Shown piece after piece: positions 21,301 to 47,400 of a stretch of DNA of 64,000 nucleotides. The position numbers were made by a program, and so were the translations under genes. Under the pieces are notes generated by a model. The model was given only the letters and a program-made list of their open reading frames with translations. It made no database searches and had not been told where the DNA came from. Within the stretch, counting starts at the first letter, position 1; every line of letters starts with the position of its first letter. The stretch is from Scatophagus argus (lineage: Eukaryota; Chordata; Actinopteri; Scatophagidae), in the NCBI RefSeq assembly GCF_020382885.2, contig NC_058506.1:13742318-13806317 (forward strand). Reading direction: 5' to 3'.

Positions 21301-24237
21301 CTGACTTTTAGACTAATAAATAATATATAGAAAAATTAATGCCAGTGCTTGCTGGTTTTCTTCATGCTTTTACTTGCATTAATGGTCACCATAGACCTCT
21401 TTGATTTGATTAATTTAGCTTTCTTTGACCCTTTTTTTTCAATCCAGGTGAACTTCATGATTTCTAGCACAACGATGGTCAATCGTAGGAGACGGAGGGA
21501 TGACAGACAGCTGCAACAGAGCAGGATCTCATCATCGGATGCCCAGCTGTACCGAGACCTGGCTCAGACTTCAGGAGGTCTAGCTATTGAAGTGACGAAG
21601 AGTGAGCTGCCAGAGGCTGTCAGCATCGTAACACAGTCCTCCGTCTCCTCGCTGGTAATACCACAAAGATCTGACTACAACTTAGTCGACTGAAATAGTT
21701 CAGCTGTGTCACCTGTTTAATGCGATCTCCAGGTGACCTTTCTGCAGGCAGCCCGGAACCCAGGAAAGGCTGATAATTTCTCATTTAGAGTTGATGAAAC
21801 TGTGACAGACCTTAAAGTCTACATTACAGGGCGCTCCGTCACCTTCACCCTCATCAGCCCCACAGGTAATATTACCTCTTCTCTTTATGACCACTTCACT
21901 TAAGGCTTCCTTTGTATTATTGTAGCACCAGTACATCATTATGTCAGTTCTGAGTAATCATAATACAACAGCAGAACAAAGGCTGTCTGCACCTCATTTT
22001 AAATACTACCTGCAGTACATCTGATTATGTTAAAAAATACATTTCTGAAACCATTTCCTACCAGCCTGCTTTTTTTTTTGGTTTTATTGTTTGAAGGTGA
22101 ATCTCAGCAAAGCACTGACACGACAGGATCATTGATCACTACCTCCAAGACAGTGGGAAACTTTATGACTCTGCAGCTCAAAATACAAGGTGGACTATGG
22201 GAAATAAGAATGGTGTCAACTAATCCCTACACCTTGAAGGTCATAGGTGAGAACCTCACGGTTTCTTTAATATTGCAAAAGGAATATTACAGAACAAGGG
22301 GCTGAGGGGGGGTGATAAGGTGCTGTAGGACAAAAGGGTTTTTGGTCCACTAGGGCATTTTTCAGAATAATGAGCCATCGGAACAACATACACACCCCCC
22401 CAATGGCCGTAGACTTTTTGCTGCTTCATTATTTTGTTTGAAAGCTTAAGCTCTTGGGTTTCCTGACAAAAGGCAAATTATTAAACAACAGCTCTCACAC
22501 TTTGACTTCTAATAGTACAAATCACAGGATAATTTATTGATGAATGATAACAAATGAAATTCAAGATTTGTCAGCAGTAGTAACCCATTTCATTTGTAAA
22601 ATGCTTAAAATGCTAGACAACTCCAGTGTGGTGTTTCAGCTTGGTTTAACTGTATAAGAGAAAAACATGGCTGTCATTGTATGCACACCTGTTCAACCTA
22701 AAAGTGCAGTGCAAAAGTGCAAGACTGCAGCTACACAGTTAAGAACAGGGACAGAAACTTCATTTCATTTATCCTTTTTTTCCCCATTTTTTGTAAACCG
22801 CAGGTCAGAGTCCTATTGACTTCTTGTTTGACTTTGTGGAGGCATCACAGGGCCCATTTCAGGGATTCGATGCTCTTGACACACGTCCCAGAACTGGTAA
22901 ACCGTTTGGTTGTGAATTTGATGATATGCTGATGTAACATCATCGACTCTGATGTGATGAAGTTTCTTTTTCTTTAAAGGTGTCAAAGGTAACTTACTGG
23001 TGTCTTTAACTGGGAGTGACACCGCCACCGTGACAGAAGTTGCTCTGGTTGAACTGTTGGGGTCGGAGGAGATTATAGGATTAGCAGAACCACAGGAGAA
23101 TGGAAACTTCTTAGTTCGGGTTGACAGGATACCTTCAGTTGAGTTTGTGGTGCGGGTGAAGGGGCGGACTGATGGTGTTAACCCGAGAACTTCAGTTGTC
23201 TTTCAAAGACAGTCACCCACCAGCTTCAGATCCTCCAATGTGACAATTACTGTGAGTACTCATCCAGACCATCACATCACATCAAACAGCAACTACAGGT
23301 TTAAATACTTCATACATAACACTAAAACCACTGACTCTTGTCCTATTCCCTCTTCATAAAGGCTGACTCGGACAGCATCTTGGTACCAGGGACGCCTTTC
23401 TCTGTGCCCTTCTCTGTGATGACCAATGGAACAGGGGGAAACTTCACCATCCGAACCACCAACAATCGACTTTTTGAATCAACATCTCCAACCAGTTTGT
23501 TTCTGGAAAATGGAGAAAGTGCTAATGGCACAGTGACGCTCTCAGCACCTCTTAACACTCCGTCGGGTACTGACGTCACCCTGACCATTGAGGCAGAGGC
23601 TCCGGGAGGCCAAGATACAAACTATGTCGTGCTGCGTTTCTCCATTGTCAACACGGTAATGCTCTCATTGAAGAATTAGATTTCTTGATAAAATTTGTAC
23701 TCTCTGACAGGTCTGTATATTTATTTTCCTGGAAAAAATATGTAATTCATAATGAGGTATGCTAGTAATTAACTGAACTTGGACCAATTTGTTAGTAGCT
23801 GATATTATCCAATTTCCTTCTTCTCATAGGTGACCGATTTCACTAAGCCAAAGTGTGAGCAGCTCAGCCTGCAGGCCAACTGCTCTGAAAACTGCAGCTT
23901 GTCCACGTGGATGCTTTCTGTCCGTGTGACTGATGGGGATGAAGGGACGGGTGTCGACCGGGTTAGCCTCAAACAGGGCAACGGTACCATGAACACTAGC
24001 CTGGTCGCTGGCAACGAGAACATAACGCTCGTGACCTACAGTGCGTCTTGTTGTGCGCCTGATGTGGAGCTGCTGGTTGTGGACCGGGTGGGTAATGTAG
24101 ACACCTGTTTCTTCACTATCCGGGAAAGTTCACCAGCCGCTATCTCGTTTTCCACCAGAGTCACACAGATGCCTCTTTTTGGCCTAAGCATAGTGGTGTT
24201 AGGGCTCCATATACTGACAGATCTGGGAATCCAGTGA
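18332..24237 (+). CDS. vwa7: VWA7-like protein, copy 2 (tandem paralogue)
   Basis: Fifteen coding exons: 18332-18514, 18604-18876, 18964-19057, 19163-19297, 20056-20242, 20343-20518, 20691-20803, 20902-21018, 21448-21654, 21733-21865, 22097-22246, 22804-22896, 22980-23251, 23362-23655, 23830-24237. Twelve internal exons have exactly the same length as in copy 1, and every intron phase matches, so this is a direct tandem duplicate. The product has 944 residues. The signal peptide, H31, HPLQDFYSHSNW (149-160), HGHLHTD (258-264) and a vWA MIDAS D308-T-T-A-S312 are all kept. The C-terminus lacks the Thr-rich linker of copy 1 but keeps the hydrophobic tail. The ATG at 18335 is an alternative start that removes only one residue. 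Introns carry no large insertions. Both copies look functional. Confidence 0.92.
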
Positions 24238-25520
24238 CCCCAAGTTAATATTGTAAATAGTTAAATCTGCATCAATCTATACATTAACTTTAAACTGACT
24301 ATGTGCACTGTGAGAAGGCTTGCCAAACCCACAAACTTTAAGCTGCTTTAGCTCAATGTTTCACTGTGAATCACTTTTTTATGATTCAGTATTGATCGAT
24401 AATTGATCGTTTATTGTTTTTCTTTTTTGTGTAAAGACTCAGACTCGGCTCAGGCTCAGGTTGGAGTATTATTGACTGTTAAAAAGTTAAAAAGAAAATT
24501 CTCCCTCTTTATTCGCCTTCTGACTCTGCTGATTGTTTGTGTGTCGATGCTTTGAAAGTAGTTATGCAATGTCTAAAAGGATGCAGGAGAGGAGACAGGA
24601 TAGCCAAAGTGGGCTGAATACTCTCAGTTATTCAGGTGAGGAAACACTATGGCCTTGGGTTTCCACACAGGCCAGTGGATCCTCACAGACTGGAATAGTT
24701 AAAGATGAGTCGGCCACTTTTTAGCTTCTCACGTGAAGGATTAACAGCACTTTGAGGTGGCAGGTGCTCATTTCTCACCATGAGCAATGAAAGTAAAAAG
24801 GAAATGACGTGTTTTAACAACAGACAGAAGAGGAAGACTTTTTTAAAAAACATTGTTTTTATTGTCGTTATAATGTGCCTAATGTATAATCCTTTACAGA
24901 ACACAAAACGTTTTGCTTTTCACATTTTGCTACAAGTTCAACAATTTTTCTCCTTTTTCTTTAACACTATTTACATTTTGAAAATTTTCAGAGAGATGTA
25001 ATAAATAAACTGGTCAGTTTGTGAGGCAAAAACATGTGTTGAGAAGTGTATGTTTTAATGTGGTATGTGTGTGTGTGTGTATTACTAAATAGGTTAGGGA
25101 GTTTGTAGTTGCACTTTTCTGGCATTCGATTTTTGCTACTTGTCGTTTACTAGCGCTAACCCAACTTGCTCGTGTCCCTCTAACCCTCAGCTCCCCAACT
25201 CCACTTTTGCACTCTTCTCATTCTTTACAAATCACTGTAAAGGTGGGAATATATTCAACTATTTTTGCATTAAAGGTACATTATGTTAAAACTGGAATGT
25301 GGATTGTGTATACTCACCCACAAAACAATCACATGAGTTATTGATGTAATTTGTTGAAATCTGTTTGCACTTACATTGGCCACATTCATGTTTTCACACA
25401 ATGGTACCTTTAAAGGGGCAACGATATTAACGAATTTTGAAGAGTGGTCTATTGTGAATGTAAGGGAAATATTTTCCTGTAATAACTGTGATTCTGAAAG
25501 TCAGACCAGTTTGATGCACA
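24238..25520. other. convergent 3' ends of VWA7-like copy 2 and coro6
   Basis: No coding exon seen. A plus-strand AATAAA at 25000-25005 could end the VWA7-like transcript. Reverse-orientation signals (TTTATT near 24857 and 24506) could end coro6 from the other strand. If these are used, the two 3' UTRs overlap in antisense. Confidence 0.4.
25000..25005 (+). promoter_or_regulatory. candidate poly(A) signal for VWA7-like copy 2
   Basis: AATAAA overlaps a second AATAAA four bases on, about 760 bases after the stop codon of copy 2. Confidence 0.35.
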
Positions 25521-38126
<12,606 letters not shown>

Positions 38127-38480
38127 CTCAGGTATTGGGGAGACCCCTCTTCCCTGGACAGCTCTCACGGTTTCTGTCGTACAGCCTGCTGCTACGCCTC
38201 CTCCTCCTCCTTCTGATGAACTTATTCCTTTGAGCTGATATTCCGGTTTGTTGGAGTCGGTGCGGACTCTTTCTGAGGAGGCGTACTGGACAACTGCGTG
38301 ACGCTCCTCAGCAGGGGGAGAGAGAGAGAGAGAGAGAGAGAGGGGAGAGTACCAGGGCAGTGCAGGGGGGAGAGGAGGGTGTGGGTGGGTGCCGTCTATT
38401 TTGGAACAGGCTCTGTCAGGACAGGGAAACGTGACGCGCGCCGGGTGCAGGGGGCCAGCGCGTGCCCGGGGGTCAGCGTC
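38127..38480 (-). promoter_or_regulatory. probable coro6 promoter and 5' UTR exon
   Basis: This is GC- and CpG-richer than its surroundings (for example GTGACGCGCGCCGGGTGCAG near 38431). It ends, on the minus strand, at a good splice donor at 38127. A (GA)n run lies at 38318-38342. No TATA box was found. The transcription start is not fixed by the sequence. Confidence 0.4.
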
Positions 38481-38630
38481 ACAACTTGTGCGCCCTGACA
38501 GACCAGGTGTGACTTGAAGGATTGGTGGAAATTAAACAGGTGATGCCTACCTGGTGATGCCTTCAAGTGCTCCACAAGTTTTGTATGGCCACGAGGTGAA
38601 TGCTGAAGGTGAACCATGGAGTAAGCTACA

Positions 38631-38632
<2 letters not shown>

Positions 38633-38692
<60 letters not shown>
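38633..38692. repeat. long (CA)n microsatellite
   Basis: About 30 uninterrupted CA units upstream of the coro6 promoter, the longest simple repeat in the window. Confidence 0.95.
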
Positions 38693-38694
<2 letters not shown>

Positions 38695-41476
38695 AAGATC
38701 AAGACATTTGACCCCAAGAAGAAAACTTTCAGAACCTAATCTAACCTAAAAACCTTCACAAGTCGTGGGATTTTAGATTTTATTTTTTCACATTTTCTTT
38801 ATTTATTGCATAAGCCAAATTTCCAACAGAAATAATGCCACTTCCTGACCAGATGTTACAGAAGTGAAATGCTGCAATATGCTTCAGGTTTTATTTATTC
38901 AATTAATTTATTTACTTACTTACAAAAGTAACGCAATACGAAACAAACATGTATAAGATAAGATATACCTGTATAGGACAGCTACAGATAAGGAGTGAAC
39001 TGTGTCCAGGTGTATTTATCCACAAGTGCTCCTCTTCCTTATGCATGATGTCCAGCTGGAGAGGATGTTTTTGCATGTCTGACTTATTGTTGATATTATG
39101 CAGATATTTCTAGACATGCAGCATTCCTCACATACATAAAGGTATCAGCTACAGAGAGCAGGAAATGATGGACAATCTACATATTTTCAACCATGTCGGT
39201 GAAGAGCTTTTCATCAGCTGTGGCAGTTAGTGCATAATGAGTCTTGGATATCGCACAGTAAACATACCTGAAAACCTGAAGGCTGAACCAGAGTTGTGCT
39301 ATGTCCCAAAGGCCTCCTGCATCCTGTTGGTACTAGCATAAGGAGCAAAAAGAACAAACAAACAATAAAACAAAAGGAATGACCTCACAGCATGTTAACT
39401 GTAGTCACTGGGTTTTATAATGCAAGAAATCCATGCTTATGGGCTGGTGAAGATACTAGACTTTAAGTGCTGCTTCTGACTTATGAGCAGTGACAGCAAT
39501 AAGTTTAACTAACAAGAACACAGAGCAGTTATTCTGTGTTGTTAAGTAAAACTTAAAGACATTTGTGACTTTTCCATGTCACATAACAAATGCTACTATA
39601 TATATCTGCACCGAGTGTTTTACACATTTATCCTTGACAGTTTTCACTGAATCTACTATCTATCAAAGAATCAGGCACACGTTAACTCTGGAAAAGGATG
39701 TTCTGGCTTTCTGAAATGTCATGTTCTGTTGCTGAGTTACACAGAAAATACTCACCTCACAGAATGAAGAACAAAGTTGTACAACATGTTGGGAAAGTAA
39801 AATTGTCGGAGGCTTAAAAGCATCATCATCTTTGGTTTAAAGCATCACTACAAAGGCTCAGAGCAAAACACTCAAAATAATTTCCATTGTTTAATGGTCA
39901 CAGTTGAAGCACATGATATAAAAGTCTATTTACAATGATAGTTTAAAATAAAAAAAAACAAAACATGTTTTGACAATACACACACATACCCAATGGCTGC
40001 TACTACCTAAGGATGCTCTCCAAGAGTAGCAACCATACATTAAAGAAAGCCATGTTGAAATAAAAAAAGGGAGTAAAGTGCATGTATGACAGACCTCCCT
40101 AAACAGACAGACTTCTGATAGACTGTGGAGAACCTTCACTTGCCAGTCACAGACACACTAAAAAAAAAAAGTGTACAAAAGACTTTTTTGAAGAATTTTT
40201 TAAAAACAGAAAAAAAATGTACACACTCACATGGTAAAGTTGTGCTACACAGCCCCACTCACGCACAGACACAAACCAGATATAAAACCATGTACAGCTC
40301 CTAAAATGTCAACACTCACAATGTAGACCTTTACATCCCACATCCTACAAGAGAACATGGCAGAAAACCCCACAAATACACACTCTGCCTTCAACTCCCA
40401 ATCCCCTGACCTACCCCTTTGTCCCACACAGTAACGCATACAGAAAATATTTCGAGTGGCATCAGAAGTGTGAGATGAGTTCACTTCAAAGTTGAAATTC
40501 TTTCGAACATTCCAGGAATCCAGAGCCTGACGTTTGTGCAGGTCAGATTGGGTTCAGATCGACTGAGGTACTGTGTAGTCAAAACAAACATAAATAAACC
40601 CCAGCATAGCTCTTCTCTTTGCATTCTTATCTAATAAACCGCAGTACAGCTATGCAGCTTTCCTCTCACCACCTCTGGATACACCTTTCTTTGGGGGGGA
40701 AAAACACCAATCTGTGGATCAACCTGAGCTCTCGTGTGTTTAGCTGCACCGCATCAACTCGTGTTTAAAATCAGTCTCTAAAACAGCAGAATTGATGTTG
40801 ATTGGTGTCACTTTTCAGAACAAAGCACTTCTGCCAAATGAGTCCAAGTTTATTTTTTCTGCAATTTTGAGAGGTCTGACTCCTGAACTCATTGATTAAT
40901 TTGTCAGATTGAACCAGAAGAACAGCTGTATCATTTTCATTGAACTACCCAGCACCCACAACCAGCACATATTGATGAGAAGACAGTAAAGCATGAGGAA
41001 AGGTAAACAGAGGCTACATCAGGTCCGACTATTGAAAACAACCAACAGCGATCAAGTAAATATCAAGTTGATGATGGAGAAACCAGCAGTGATGTGTGAA
41101 TGTGTGCAGGCTCAGGCGTATTAACATTCAACCCATACTTGTTTATTTTTTCTGCTTGCTGAATGTCTTCTTGGAAGTGTTTATACTACGTCAGATTTCT
41201 TCCAACTACTCCAGTTCTAACTGACCAGAGCCTTCATAGCCTTGACACTGTCCTTGTACTGAGACAAGTGTCTCACGTGCCAGATTTCAGAGGGGATCTT
41301 GGCAGAGCTGAAGAGAAAAAAATCTACCCAAGGTACTTAACATATCCTTTAAGGCAAGAGGCATTGCTTTGTTTTGCTGAATAAATCTAACATATGCATT
41401 CACGTCCATTTCTCACAGGCGTACGTGATCCCTCTATCTCAAACACACACACATACTGACACACACACGGTGAGGG
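38693..41476. other. spacer between coro6 and ssh2, including the ssh2 3' UTR
   Basis: No coding exon seen. Minus-strand poly(A) signals (TTTATT on the plus strand) at 41142-41147 and 40849-40854 are candidates for the end of ssh2. The part nearer to coro6 is probably its distal upstream region. Confidence 0.4.
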
Positions 41477-44400
41477 TTACATGGTGTGGTAAAGGGTACT
41501 AGCAGTTCTTTTCTTAAGCCGCCTCAGAGGATGAGTCCTGCCATATTGCTGCCTTGTTGTCTTAAGTGTTGGCCCAGGAAGATGCAGACAGTCCAGATCA
41601 GAGCTGGGGAGTTGTCCTCCTTGCGGACTATGATTTGATGGTGGAGATGTTGGAGGTGGTGAATTTTGACCAGCTTCAGAAAGCCTCACTGCACCAGTCT
41701 TGTGGACTTCTGGCTGTTGGCCAGCTGAGGAGTGAGAGCTGTGGACCCGCTGCTTCTTGGACTCATCGCTAACCGGAGATTCTGGTGAGAACGGAGCTGC
41801 AGACGATCGGCTGAGCTCCCACTCGGTCAGGTCATTGGCGAGAAGCTCCAGGCAGCCCAGTTTGGCCAGAGAGGCCGAGCGCTTCATCAGGGAAGGAGGG
41901 GTCAGTCCCGCCTGGCGAATCCTTGCCTCCACCTCGCGGACCCTCTTCTGGGCACTGCTACCTCGATTCTGATTGGTTCTAGAACTGAGGCCAAAAACCT
42001 GGTCCACACACTTGGCCTTGCAGGCACCGCCCATGCTCACCTGCTGAAGGAAGGCACCCAGCTCGCACAAAGTCTCCCATGTCTCCCTCATGATAATGTC
42101 ACCATGGGGTCCCTCTGTGGGGCAGTCCCAGTCAGTGCCTGACTCAAGCTCTGTCACGCCCTCCAAACACAGGAAGTTCACAGAGGCAAAAGGGGAATGG
42201 GAGGAGCGGTGGAAGCAAGAAGAGGTAGAGAGCAATCTAGTATCAGCAGGCTTAAGTTTGTGTCCTTTTGTGCTTCCATCATTATTTCCTACTGTCCTCA
42301 TGTCAGTCACATCACTACCCTCCCTTTTAACTGCTCCAACCTTCCCATCCTCCTCTTTGTCCTGCTCTTCCTGCATGCTGCCAACTACTGACACCTGCAA
42401 ACAAACTGATGCATCCTGGGAATGGGACACTGTAGCAAGATGGACACTGGATGGACGCTGCAAAGAGCAAGAGGAGTTGCCAGAGTGGGATGGTGGAGAT
42501 GAGGAGGGTGATGGAGCCTCGTGCTCCTGTTTCATTCTCTGCTCCAGCTGTCGTGTAACACGCCGCACGGATCCCCTCGTCCAGTCGCTGTAGAGACCAG
42601 AAGGAGCTGCCTCCTCCTCCTCTTTGTTTTTCACTTCCTCTTTAACATTCTCAGCTTCCTTCTGTGATAAAACATCTCTATCCTCTATTTCCTGCCTCAG
42701 TTTACTCAATTCCTGGTCCAGGGGGCCCTCAGGCTCTGGTCGGCTAAGAGGGCCAAGACTTGAAGCCTGTGAGTGCACTGCAGATTTCGGTCCTGTGACC
42801 TGCACAGGAGAGATTTCCTACAAAGAAAAGCAAGATAATATAAACATTAACTGACTTAAATGCCAAGTAAAAGTTAGTTTATCTATGAAGTTATTCACAA
42901 GACAATCAAGTAAAACTGGTTCAGATGTGACAGGTACTCTGCATGGAGCATCTACCGTTATGCCACCAGGTGGCACCCTTGGACTCCAGAAAATAAGAGA
43001 TCATATTTCTACTACTGTGGGTTCAACACAATGACAAATACTGTAAAAAATTACATTGCACATAAAAAAAATCTTAGACAATAATTTGGGTGTTTGCAGT
43101 GGTAATAAGAGTGCAGCAGTTCTGCAAAGTTTGCCACAAGCTGGAGCCTTACCTTTCCTTTCTCCTCATCCTTCCCCTCACTAGTGGAGACCTCCTGAGG
43201 CAGTGGTTGCTGTTCCTTGCCACAACTCTTCAACAGGCAGCTTTTACCATCTTCACTCATTCCCTTGAACTTTTCCCTAGCACTGAAAAAGTTAATGCGA
43301 TCAGCACTGTGGCCTAACACCACCTCGACATTGTCTTGAGGAGTGGCACTGGGGTAAAGGGTAAAATCACTAGTGGAGGGAGGCTGGGCTGCTAAACCAT
43401 TGAAAGACAAGCTGCACATCTGTTGATCAGAGTCTGGATTTTTGACAGGCACTGGTGCTGACAGACACTGGGGTCCAGTCTGTTGTGTGCTGGGTGCTTG
43501 TGCTGTCATGGGCTCAGGCACTGACACAAGCAAGGGTTTTATCATGGGAAGAGAGCAGGACAACGTCTGAGATTTGATAGCCTCATCCATGCAGGCTGGA
43601 GTTGGGGACAGAGCAGGGGAGAGGGGGAGGTGGTGAAAGGATGGAGGTGGGTGAGGCTGACCCACTACAATGCTCTCTGCAACAGTCGCCATATCTGTCT
43701 TTTGAAGCTCAGGCACCAGAGTGGCAGCCCTTGGCTGGGATAGAGGAGGTGATGGGGGTTGCTCCTCAGAGTCACACAAGCCATTGGAGAGAGGGGGAGA
43801 TAACTGAGACACAGAGCCAGCTGCAGACTCAGGACAAGGGGAATCCAACTGGCTGATCTGGACTACAGCAGAGGGAGAAGGCGCCTCAAGGCTTCGAGCT
43901 CCAGCGTCGCCCGATATAGCTGCCACTCCCTCATAGGATAAAGAGCTGAGCTGATTGGACTGGATGCCAGTATCAGGCTGGCTGGTGGAGTGTGCTGCTT
44001 TGCCACTACTGGCCAAAGTTCCCAGTGATTCCAGCAGTTCTTTCACAGAGGGACCAGGCGTGTTGCTGGCCTGATTATGGGGATCAGAGTGACCTAGGCT
44101 GTGCGGTTGGGCACAAGATTTAGACAGTGGCTCATGGTGGTCAGACAGGTCACTGTCAGAGTGAGAACGCCACAGTTTGTTGTGCCTCTGCTTACTGTAA
44201 GAGAGGGAGACAGAGGGTCACAGATTACATAAACTTACATTTGCTGGGTTGCCACAAGCACAACTCAAAATGCCTTGATGTGGGTACCTTGCCAGCAGTA
44301 TACCCTGATACTCCTCCAGCTGTCTCATAAAGGAGGGGTTCGGTTTGGTCACAGCTCGACGCTCCTTGACATAATCAAAAGCTTTATTCAAATCCCAACC

Positions 44401-47400
44401 GTACTCCTTCATGGCGTATGCGATCACTGTGGCAGCAGAGCGACTTATACCCATTTTGCAGTGCACCAGGCACTTGGATCCAGCTTTCCTGCAGTAGATA
44501 TTAAGAATTAAGCTTACATATCAACCTGTCATTGTAAATAGTTCTGTAAGACAAATTATCTGATTGAACTGATACTTTCAAAAGTAGCTAAAAGTATGAG
44601 GGAAAAAATAGAGGACATGCATCATCTGAAACTCACTTGGCTCTAGATATAAACTTGTAGGTGTCATTCCAATAAGCAAGCAGGTCAGTGGCCTCCTCAT
44701 CGTAAACACGGATGTTGTGGTACTCGAACACACCAGGAAAGAAGTTATCGATCTCCCTTGTTACATTCAGGATGTACTGAACCCTGAGCAAGATAGAGAG
44801 AGATGACTGGATGTGAGGTTGTTATACTGGAATCTGTTTGGATAATATTTTACCACCAAACATTTATTTTTTTTCCAACATATGACTGTTGGTGTATTAT
44901 CAGGACAACACTTAATGTTTTTATTGACTTTAGTACAGACTGTACTGTGTAGTGGGTTTTGTTGTTTTTGTCCCCCTCCTTACCCGCTTTTCTGCAACTC
45001 CTCCAAATTGGATGCATTCCACTCAGATCCCTGTAGGAAACAAAACAATCCTCAGACTAGTTCAGAGCCTTCAGCTGAGCTTTTCATAATGCTTAAATCC
45101 CGTGGCAATTCATGTCTAACATACAATGTGCTCTCCCAACCAGACAAGAATAAAGCACCTTAAAATTCAGAAGTATTACACAAGACTATCTCATATTCTG
45201 CCAGGTTCCTGAAACATGGCTTAAGGCTGAGGAACACCCAATTTTCGTGCATTTTACAATGCTCAAGTGATGTAATTAAGTTACTTGTGATCTAGCACTT
45301 CTGGTAGTTGTTCATAATAATGAGACCAACACTGGGGCCAAACAGCAATAGTACTCCACAGGTCTGAGTCAACCTACCAAGAAGACATGATCAAAGATCT
45401 CCGTCGGACTGTCCATCTGGCCCAGAATGACAATCATCTCATTGTCGATGAACTCCTTGAACTCCCGAAGATTGCATGTCATGTGCATTTCCAGCTCTGT
45501 TCGGATCTATGGAACACATCCAGCCAGAAAAGAGACAAACGCACACAAGATAAAATCTTAAAACAATAAATTTAAACCCAAACGTTTAGGTTTGAGTAAA
45601 AGGCTGACGACTAAAAAGGAACTCAAACATGGAATTTTTCCAAACTGTTCCTTTTTGGGACACACATTTCAGTGATGAATGCATCTGTTTTGGAGAGTCT
45701 GAAGTACTAACTCACCTCTTTGCAGGTGACATTTTCAAGGTCTTTCTGCATCATGATCTCCCTCAGACTGGTTTTGATCTGACGCTCTGTCAGTTCTCTT
45801 TCTGTAGGTCTGCAGAAACACACGACATCGAAATACAATGCATGAACTATGTGCAAGCCCTTTTTTATATATATGAAGTATATACAGTGTACCATATGGA
45901 GAAGACCTCTGACCAAATCAATTTATGGCAAATAAATAGTAAAAAATCATCAAATAAAAGAGTGAGAAACGTTCCATCTGATCTGGTTACTTACACATCA
46001 GAGAAGAGCACGGGCGAATCGGCACGGTGCGACTGTACGTCCTGCATGGCGTTCCACTCATTGATGCGTACCTGGTCGGAGGAAACCCTGCTTTGATAGT
46101 AGCTGACCCAGGTCAGGAACAAGCTGCCTGGGAAGTAGTTGTGACATCGAGCCACCTCGCATGCTTTATGGAGCGACTGGAGGGCCGACCTGTGACCCAG
46201 TGAGTGAGAGTGAAAGATGAGTTTGAAGAAAAGATATATATATATAAAAAAGAAACTATCAAATGAATGGATACCAAGATGAACAATACAGGGGCAGATA
46301 TCCATTTTCTACCAAGCTGCAAGATTAATGGAGTGTGACTCACCACATGGCCTGCACAGAAACGGGCTTGAATACATGCACTCTGTTATCAGTTGACACA
46401 CTGAAACCCCTGAGAGGAAGAAGAGAGGGAGCACAAAAGAGAAAGGTGAATGGGGGCATCTTTGCAACCTGGAGTTAACTGTGTGTTTGATTCATGTATC
46501 TCACCCATCTCCATCCAGATGTATCAGTGTGTCGCTCCATAAGGGCAAAACGAGCCCGACAGAGCATGAGCTGAGTGGGAGGGAAAATTAAAAAAAAAAG
46601 TTTCTGTGTTATGATTTTATGCACATTGTCAGAAGAGACAGACACATACAGTATAAGGGTGTGTATGTTACTGGCTCACCTATCTACAGGACTGAAATCC
46701 ATTCCCAGCACCACGCTCTCCTCTGTATCCTGACGGCCATTGGTTGAAACCACCACCATGTAGCGGGTGACCTGGGCGTGGACACTCTCCAGTCGAACCG
46801 CCTGGTGCACGAAAAAAAACATAGTTGATGTCCTGACAGTTGATCGACAACCATAAGATTGAATTGTGTATGTGTGTGTGTGTTATAGTGTGTACTCACC
46901 AGTTTGATGTTGTCCTCTGGTCTGAGGAGAGTAAACATGGTTTGCAGATGCTGTTGGATGTCTCCTGGCAGAGTAATAAAACACAACTCTGATTAGTGTC
47001 AGGAACATTACTCATCAATCGCATTATTGATTCTGTCAGCTGTTCTTTGGGAACACCTTTTGCCTCACCTGCATGTTTGCTGCGCAGCTGTGAGAAGCGA
47101 GAGGCAGAAGAGGTGGAGGAGCCATTTCCTCGAGGTAAGAAGAGAGCAGCTCCTTTAACTGTCAGGAAACTTTCACTGATGCTGAATAGACAGGGAGAGA
47201 AGAGGAGGAACAAATGAAGTAACTGACAACCACCCATAAATAGTATTAAAATGTCTCCTAGAAAGTTTTTTTCTCCTTGATGATTTTACTGAATTTTCCA
47301 CTCAACTGGCTCCAATTAAACCACTTTTAATCAAAGAACAAAATGGCACATTTTGTAACACCCCAGGTTTGCCTCCCTTAAAAAAAAGATGCATCACTGA

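Noticed and set aside
38554..38739. Frames made of repeated Thr-His or Cys-Val
   Set aside because: These are translations of the (CA)n microsatellite, not genes; the same holds near 30545, 32078 and 38396.
42090..42593. 167-codon plus-strand frame
   Set aside because: It is the antisense shadow of the last ssh2 coding exon.
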